Positions 59,739 to 64,000 of a stretch of DNA of 64,000 nt are shown piece by piece. This DNA is from Rhabdonatronobacter sediminivivens. Its GTDB lineage: Bacteria; Pseudomonadota; Alphaproteobacteria; Rhodobacterales; Rhodobacteraceae. Numbering within the stretch: position 1 is the first letter of the stretch; each line of letters begins with the position of its first letter. The stretch covers positions 46,837 through 110,836 of the forward strand of contig NZ_JACBXS010000011.1 in the NCBI RefSeq assembly GCF_013415485.1, read 5' to 3'. Below the pieces are notes generated by a model. That model saw only the letters and a program-made list of their open reading frames with translations. It searched no databases and was not told the DNA's origin. The position numbers and the translations under genes were made by a program.

Positions 59739-60059
59739 ATGGCTACCATCGCCGTTTCCGACGCCACATTCGATCAGGAAGTGCGCCAGTCCGACATTCC
59801 CGTTGTCGTTGATTTCTGGGCTGAATGGTGCGGTCCCTGCAAGCAGATCGGCCCTGCGCTGGAAGAGCTTTCGGACGAATATGCGGGCCGGGTGAAGATC
59901 GTGAAGGTGAATGTGGACGAAAACCCGAATACGCCTGCGCAGATGGGTATTCGCGGCATCCCGGCACTGTTCCTGTTCAAGGATGGCCAGCCGGTGTCCA
60001 ACAAGGTGGGTGCCGCGCCCAAGTCGGCATTGCAAAGCTGGATCGACAGCGCGGTGTGA
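59739..60059 (+). CDS. trxA: Thioredoxin
   Basis: This 106-aa protein has the active site [15 protein letters not shown] and the family's cis-Pro loop [11 protein letters not shown]. It reduces protein disulfides in the cytoplasm. AGGAGAGAG precedes ATG 59739; it lies 31 bp after addA. Confidence 0.98.
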   Translation: MATIAVSDATFDQEVRQSDIPVVVDFWAEWCGPCKQIGPALEELSDEYAGRVKIVKVNVDENPNTPAQMGIRGIPALFLFKDGQPVSNKVGAAPKSALQSWIDSAV

Positions 60060-60066
60060 GCCGTCG

Positions 60067-60126
60067 CGGGGGAACCCGCCTGGCGGCGGGTGCCTCCGGC
60101 GGGAGTATTTTCGGCAAGAAAATGGG
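60067..60126 (+). repeat. GGAGTATTT-GGCAAGATGAAG intergenic repeat, copy 3
   Basis: This is a GC-rich inverted segment (GGGAACCCGCC, GGCGGGTGCC) followed by GGGAGTATTTTCGGCAAGAA. It lies directly before the hslV start, the same placement as copy 2 relative to addA. Confidence 0.65.
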
Positions 60127-60133
60127 GGCGGGC

Positions 60134-60685
60134 GTGAGCGAGTTTCCGGGCTGGCATGGCACCACCATTGTGGCGGTGCGGCGCGGCGGCAAGGTGGTGG
60201 TGGCCGGTGACGGGCAGGTGAGCCTGGGCCAGACCGTCATCAAGGGCAGCGCGCGCAAGGTGCGGCGCCTGGCGCCCGGTGGGCGCGAGGTGGTGGCCGG
60301 GTTTGCAGGCTCGACCGCCGATGCCTTCACCCTGTTGGAGCGGTTGGAAACGAAGCTGGAGGCCAGCCCGGGACAGTTGCAGCGTGCGGCTGTGGATCTG
60401 GCCAAGGACTGGCGCACCGACAAGTATCTGCAGAAGCTGGAGGCCATGCTGATTGTCACCGATGGCACCGAGCTTTATGTGATCACCGGCGCGGGTGATG
60501 TGCTGGAGCCGGAGCATGATGTGGCGGCGATCGGATCCGGTGGGAATTATGCGCTTGCGGCGGCGCGTGGGCTGATGGAAACCGACCTTGGGGCCGAGGA
60601 TGTGGCCCGCAAGGCCATGGCCATTGCCGCCGAGATCTGCGTCTATACCAATGGCCGCCTGACGGTCGAAGCTATTGGCGGCTGA
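60134..60685 (+). CDS. hslV: ATP-dependent protease subunit HslV
   Basis: This 183-aa proteasome-like subunit has [20 protein letters not shown], so the mature catalytic Thr follows HG, and [14 protein letters not shown] and [10 protein letters not shown]. With HslU it degrades misfolded proteins. GTG 60134 gives the common Rhodobacteraceae start [13 protein letters not shown] 60122 is possible. hslU is not adjacent: two opposite-strand genes of about 1.8 kb intervene. Confidence 0.95.
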   Translation: MSEFPGWHGTTIVAVRRGGKVVVAGDGQVSLGQTVIKGSARKVRRLAPGGREVVAGFAGSTADAFTLLERLETKLEASPGQLQRAAVDLAKDWRTDKYLQKLEAMLIVTDGTELYVITGAGDVLEPEHDVAAIGSGGNYALAAARGLMETDLGAEDVARKAMAIAAEICVYTNGRLTVEAIGG

Positions 60686-60712
60686 GCGGCCGGGGCGCGC
60701 CTGAGGCCGTCA

Positions 60713-61012
60713 TCAGTCATTGTCGCGCCTCCAGGCGGGACTGCGCCAGGATGCGCCAATGTCGTTGGGCAAGGAGGGGGGCGGGGCGCCCAGTTCCGGC
60801 ACCTCGCGCGGGTCCAGCGTGACCACGCCTTCGGGCTCTGCAGAGACAACCCCCGGGATGGCGCGCATCTGTTGGACCGAAGCCCCTTCGCACCGCACGG
60901 CAACGACATGCAGCTTGTCCAGCACGCGGGTCACCTGGACCTCGGTCGCCTCGAGGCGCTTCAGGACGCGCGCCATGTCCTCGGACGGGTCGATGGTCAG
61001 GATCAGGTCCAT
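60713..61012 (-). CDS. Stand-alone I9-like protease propeptide/inhibitor
   Basis: This 99-aa protein has the ferredoxin-like pattern of subtilisin propeptides: VTRVLDKLHVVAVRCEG, then MRAIPGVVSAEPEGVVTLDP, followed by a Pro-rich tail. It has no signal peptide. It lies 33 bp after the S8 peptidase on the same strand, so it probably binds and inhibits, or helps fold, that enzyme in trans. The family link rests on pattern, not on a search. Confidence 0.6.
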   Translation of the reverse strand: MDLILTIDPSEDMARVLKRLEATEVQVTRVLDKLHVVAVRCEGASVQQMRAIPGVVSAEPEGVVTLDPREVPELGAPPPSLPNDIGASWRSPAWRRDND

Positions 61013-61045
61013 TGGCGCGCTCCGGTGAGGTGTCCTTGCGAAGAT

Positions 61046-62401
61046 CTATGGCCCGGCCTTCGGGGAATCAAGGCCGGGCGCCTGAACCAGCCCTGCGCCC
61101 ACCATTGTTGCCGGCAGGGAAAGCCGTCTTGCCGTCCTTTGCAGATGCGCCCAGAGTTCGCGCCCGCGCAGGCCGCGCGCCTGCGCATGAAGCGCGGCGA
61201 TGCCTGCGACATGCGGCGCCGCCATGCTGGTGCCGCTGAGATAGCCGCGCTTCCTGGGCCGTGGCAGCGCCGAATCGATGGAGGAGCCGGGCCCGGCCAG
61301 GTCGATCTTGCCGAAGTTCGAAAACCCGGATTTGGCCATGGAGGAGGTGATCGACGCCACCGACAGGACCGTCGGCGAATTCGCGGGCTGGCCGGTGGGC
61401 TCGTTGGAATTTCCGGCGGCGGCAATGATCAACGCCCCCTGGTTCAGCGCACTGCGTCCGGCCTGGGTGTAATGGAGCGCCTCGGTCGGCACCCGGTTGC
61501 CCAGCGACATGTTGATCACCTGCGCACCGTTCTGCAGCGCCCAGTTGATCCCGGCCAGGATTCCCGCGGTTGAGCCCGAGCCGTTGTCCCCAAGCACCTT
61601 GGCCACCAGGATGTCGCTGTCATGGGCGATGCCATAGCGTGGCCCCGGGACATGGGGCACGCGGGGGCCGCAGGCGGTGCCGGCGACATGGGTGCCATGG
61701 CCGTTTGCATCCTGCGGTGTCTCGCCCGGGATGAAGGACTGCGCCAGGATGCGCCGGTCACGAAAGTCCGGATGCTCCAGGTCCAGTCCCGTATCGAGGA
61801 TCGCCACCCGGATATCGGTGCCGCCAAAGGGCGACAGCGGCACGCCGGTGGCTATCAACCCCCATGTATGTTCTGCGGTCTGCAGCCCGCCGTCAGCAAG
61901 CTCGTGATCCGCATCCGGCGCGTCCGGATGGCCCAGATCCCGGTAAATCCGGTCCACCGCGGCGCGAAACCCGCGCAGGTAGCTTCCGGGGTCGGTCTGC
62001 GCCCATTCGATGGTTTCAGGCACCAGCACAAAGGGCTGATCCACCGCGGTCGTAAAGCCTTCGGCCGGCCGCGAGGATGAGAACCTGAGAGCCTCGGCAG
62101 CGCTGCCGGTGACGATGGCGATGCCCAGATTGTCGAAGGTCAGCGCCTCGGCGGTGGAGAGCGCCCCGAAATCGACCGCATCATCGGCGAAATCATGGCT
62201 ATGGGCGTTCACGCGGTTCAGCGCTGCATCGAAGCTGGTGGAGGCGGTGCCGGGGTCATCGTCCCGGAACACGGCAATCAGTCGGCCGGTGTGGCCCTCG
62301 GGGTGCTGCTGCGCGCGCGTGCACAACTCGCTCAGCGATGCCGAAAGTGCGGGGCCGTCGCCCGAAGGTATGGCGCCATTGTTGGAATCCTCATGTGTCA
62401 T
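61046..62401 (-). CDS. Subtilisin-like S8 family serine peptidase
   Basis: This 451-aa protein has the complete S8 set: Asp203 (VAILDTGLDLEHPDF), His238 (NGHGTHVAGTACG), Asn331 (IIAAAGNSNE) and Ser392 (SGTSMAAPHVAG). There is no signal peptide, so it is probably cytosolic or exported by another route. The 190-residue N-terminal part is unlike an I9 propeptide. It is divergent from hslU (160-bp gap) and followed by an I9-like small gene. Confidence 0.92.
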   Translation of the reverse strand: MTHEDSNNGAIPSGDGPALSASLSELCTRAQQHPEGHTGRLIAVFRDDDPGTASTSFDAALNRVNAHSHDFADDAVDFGALSTAEALTFDNLGIAIVTGSAAEALRFSSSRPAEGFTTAVDQPFVLVPETIEWAQTDPGSYLRGFRAAVDRIYRDLGHPDAPDADHELADGGLQTAEHTWGLIATGVPLSPFGGTDIRVAILDTGLDLEHPDFRDRRILAQSFIPGETPQDANGHGTHVAGTACGPRVPHVPGPRYGIAHDSDILVAKVLGDNGSGSTAGILAGINWALQNGAQVINMSLGNRVPTEALHYTQAGRSALNQGALIIAAAGNSNEPTGQPANSPTVLSVASITSSMAKSGFSNFGKIDLAGPGSSIDSALPRPRKRGYLSGTSMAAPHVAGIAALHAQARGLRGRELWAHLQRTARRLSLPATMVGAGLVQAPGLDSPKAGP

Positions 62402-62504
62402 GACTTGCTCCTATGGATATCGTCTGGAAATGATCGTGAAGGTCTTGCCTGGAAATACCGCAAGTGTCTCGCAGGCCGGGTGTCCGGTCAAATCAATTCG
62501 CACC

Positions 62505-62533
62505 CTTGGTTTCTGCCCGCCCGCCGCATAAAT
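62505..62533 (+). promoter_or_regulatory. Possible heat-shock (sigma-32-type) promoter for hslU
   Basis: CTTGGTT (62505-62511), 13 bp, then CGCATAAAT (62525-62533), 28 bp before the hslU ATG. It resembles the CTTGAAA/CCCCATNT pattern with mismatches. A separate promoter is expected because hslU is detached from hslV. Confidence 0.35.
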
Positions 62534-62561
62534 GGAGGCGAAACCGAGATGGGAGCCGCGC

Positions 62562-63866
62562 ATGACCAACCTGACCCCCCGCGAGATCGTGTCCGAACTG
62601 GACCGCTTCATCATCGGCCAGAAGGACGCCAAGCGGGCCGTGGCGGTGGCGTTGCGCAACCGCTGGCGGCGCAAGCAGCTGCCCTCGGACCTGCGTGAGG
62701 AGGTCTATCCGAAGAACATCCTGATGATCGGCCCCACCGGCGTCGGCAAGACCGAGATCAGCCGCCGTCTGGCCAAGCTCGCCCGCGCGCCCTTCATCAA
62801 GATCGAGGCCACCAAGTTCACCGAAGTCGGTTATGTGGGCCGCGATGTGGACAGCATCATCCGTGACCTGGCCGACAGCGCCGTTGCCATGACCCGTGAG
62901 CATATGCGCGAGGAGGTCAAGGCCCGCGCCCAGGCCGCCGCCGAGGACCGGGTGATCGAGGCCATTGTGGGCTCTGATGCCCGCGAGGCCACGCGCGAAC
63001 GCTTCCGTGAGAAGCTGCGCAGCGGCGCGCTCGATGGCACCGAGATCGAGCTTGAAGTCACCGACACCTCAAGCCCGTTTCCGGCGATGGAGATCCCCGG
63101 CATGCCGCAGGGCGGGGCCGGCATGAACCTGGGCGATATCTTCGGCAAGGCCTTTGGCGGCCGAAAGGTGCGCCGGCGCATGACCGTGGGCGAAAGCCAT
63201 GATGTGCTGGTCAGCGAGGAAGCCGACAAGCTGCTGGATGATGAGACCGTGAACCGCGCCGCGCTGGAGACGGTGCAGGAAAACGGGATCGTGTTTCTGG
63301 ATGAGATCGACAAGGTCTGTGCGCGGTCGGATGCGCGCGGCGGCGATGTCAGCCGCGAAGGCGTGCAGCGTGACCTGCTGCCGCTGATCGAGGGGACGAC
63401 GGTTTCAACCAAATACGGGCCGGTCAAGACCGACCATATCCTGTTCATTGCCTCGGGGGCCTTTCACATTGCCAAGCCCTCGGACCTGCTGCCGGAATTG
63501 CAGGGCCGCTTGCCGATCCGGGTGGAGTTGCGCCCCCTGACCGAGGGCGATTTCGTGCGCATCCTGACCGAGACCGACAACGCGCTGACCCGGCAATACA
63601 CCGCGCTGATGGGGACCGAGGACGTGACGGTGGATTTCACCGAAGACGGGATCAAAGCCCTGGCCCGGATCGCGGCCGAGGTGAATCAGGCGGTTGAGAA
63701 CATCGGCGCGCGGCGGCTCTACACGGTGATGGAACGGGTGTTCGAGGAGGTCTCCTTCACCGCCCCGGACCGCGGCGGCGAGACGGTGACCGTGGACGCG
63801 GGTTTCGTGGAGACCAACCTGGGCGACCTGGCCCGCTCGGCGGATTTGAGTCGATATGTGTTGTGA
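62562..63866 (+). CDS. hslU: ATP-dependent protease ATPase subunit HslU
   Basis: This 434-aa AAA+ unfoldase has Walker [21 protein letters not shown], Walker [14 protein letters not shown], an inserted I domain (about 105-235) and sensor region. It unfolds substrates for HslV. ATG 62562 gives [20 protein letters not shown], the usual start, with GGGAG upstream. Confidence 0.98.
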   Translation: MTNLTPREIVSELDRFIIGQKDAKRAVAVALRNRWRRKQLPSDLREEVYPKNILMIGPTGVGKTEISRRLAKLARAPFIKIEATKFTEVGYVGRDVDSIIRDLADSAVAMTREHMREEVKARAQAAAEDRVIEAIVGSDAREATRERFREKLRSGALDGTEIELEVTDTSSPFPAMEIPGMPQGGAGMNLGDIFGKAFGGRKVRRRMTVGESHDVLVSEEADKLLDDETVNRAALETVQENGIVFLDEIDKVCARSDARGGDVSREGVQRDLLPLIEGTTVSTKYGPVKTDHILFIASGAFHIAKPSDLLPELQGRLPIRVELRPLTEGDFVRILTETDNALTRQYTALMGTEDVTVDFTEDGIKALARIAAEVNQAVENIGARRLYTVMERVFEEVSFTAPDRGGETVTVDAGFVETNLGDLARSADLSRYVL

Positions 63867-63987
63867 GGACAGCTTGTCAATCGGCTAGCTCATGCTTTTG
63901 CGCGTCCCTTTGTCTGAAAATCTTAGGCTCAGGACCTATTGATTTCAGCCTTGCGGCGTGATTCACGCTCCGCAAGGAGACCAATCA
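63867..63987. other. Gap after hslU leading into a probable insertion sequence
   Basis: These bases hold no gene. From about 63923 the sequence becomes AT-richer (GGCTCAGGACCTATTGATTT), resembling the outer end of an insertion sequence. Confidence 0.45.
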
Positions 63988-64000
63988 ATGAGCAATCTTT
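63923..64000 (+). mobile_element. Probable left end of an IS5-family-like insertion sequence (cut by window)
   Basis: The segment combines an AT-richer end-like sequence, a good AAGGAGA site at 63974-63980 and a start codon followed by SNL. IS5-group transposases often start MSNLFWLT. Only 78 bp are visible, so this is recognition by memory, not proof. Confidence 0.45.
63988..64000 (+). CDS. Start of a probable transposase gene (5' fragment)
   Basis: ATGAGCAATCTTT encodes MSNL before the window ends. It has a strong ribosome site 7 nt upstream. See the mobile-element entry for the reason to suspect a transposase; nothing else can be read. Confidence 0.4.

Overview
The window is a high-GC alphaproteobacterial chromosome segment, almost certainly from Rhodobacteraceae (Rhodobacterales). 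Evidence: the rpsU-coq9 pair, the tsaE-addB-addA-trxA order, a dnaA-dnaN-recF run, a zinc-lid Adk in the spc/alpha ribosomal operon, and copies of an intergenic GGAGTATTT...GGCAAGATGAAG-type repeat that I associate with this family. No rRNA, tRNA or CRISPR array was seen. Two possible transposon traces are present: a 224-bp MITE-like element, and what looks like the start of an insertion sequence at the right edge.

Layout. 1-213: 3' end of a histone-deacetylase-family gene. 271-6692 (minus): a tight operon of AMP-forming acyl-CoA synthetase, fused E1 alpha/beta, E2, acyl carrier protein and a thioredoxin-CcdA-like membrane protein, with no E3. 6910-11582: a PAP2/haloperoxidase-like protein with an NSY-repeat N-terminus, a small protein and an S8 peptidase, divergent from a SARP-like/TPR regulator that ends inside the MITE-like element. 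11969-16790: rpsU, coq9, a class IV aminotransferase, two quinone-oxidoreductase-like proteins and a PmtA-like methyltransferase. 16894-24326 (minus): dnaA-dnaN-recF-VOC-lysE-like-gyrB. 24832-30086 (minus): rplO-secY-adk-rpsM-rpsK-rpoA-rplQ, detached from the rest of the spc operon.

30216-48742: Lrp regulator and divergent cytochrome P450; phosphomannomutase and manC (GDP-mannose); then a minus-strand block reading BapA-like adhesin, SapC-family protein, TolC-like, ABC exporter, HlyD-like, rfbC-rfbB-rfbD-rfbA (dTDP-L-rhamnose) and a WecA/MraY-like transferase. This is a surface polysaccharide plus type I-secreted adhesin (biofilm) region. 49047-53211: hyi, phoR-phoU-phoB without pst genes, tsaE. 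53290-60685: addB-addA-trxA-hslV. 60713-62401: an S8 peptidase and a separate I9-like propeptide/inhibitor lie between hslV and hslU. 62562-63866: hslU.

The most unusual signal is a family of five short elements (48-51 bp), each a perfect one-nucleotide-loop G-quadruplex motif enclosed by 16-17-bp inverted arms. Four copies are intergenic and one lies in frame inside the E2 linker. The second most interesting is the E3-less E1/E2/ACP/acyl-CoA-synthetase operon with a membrane thiol-redox protein as its last gene.
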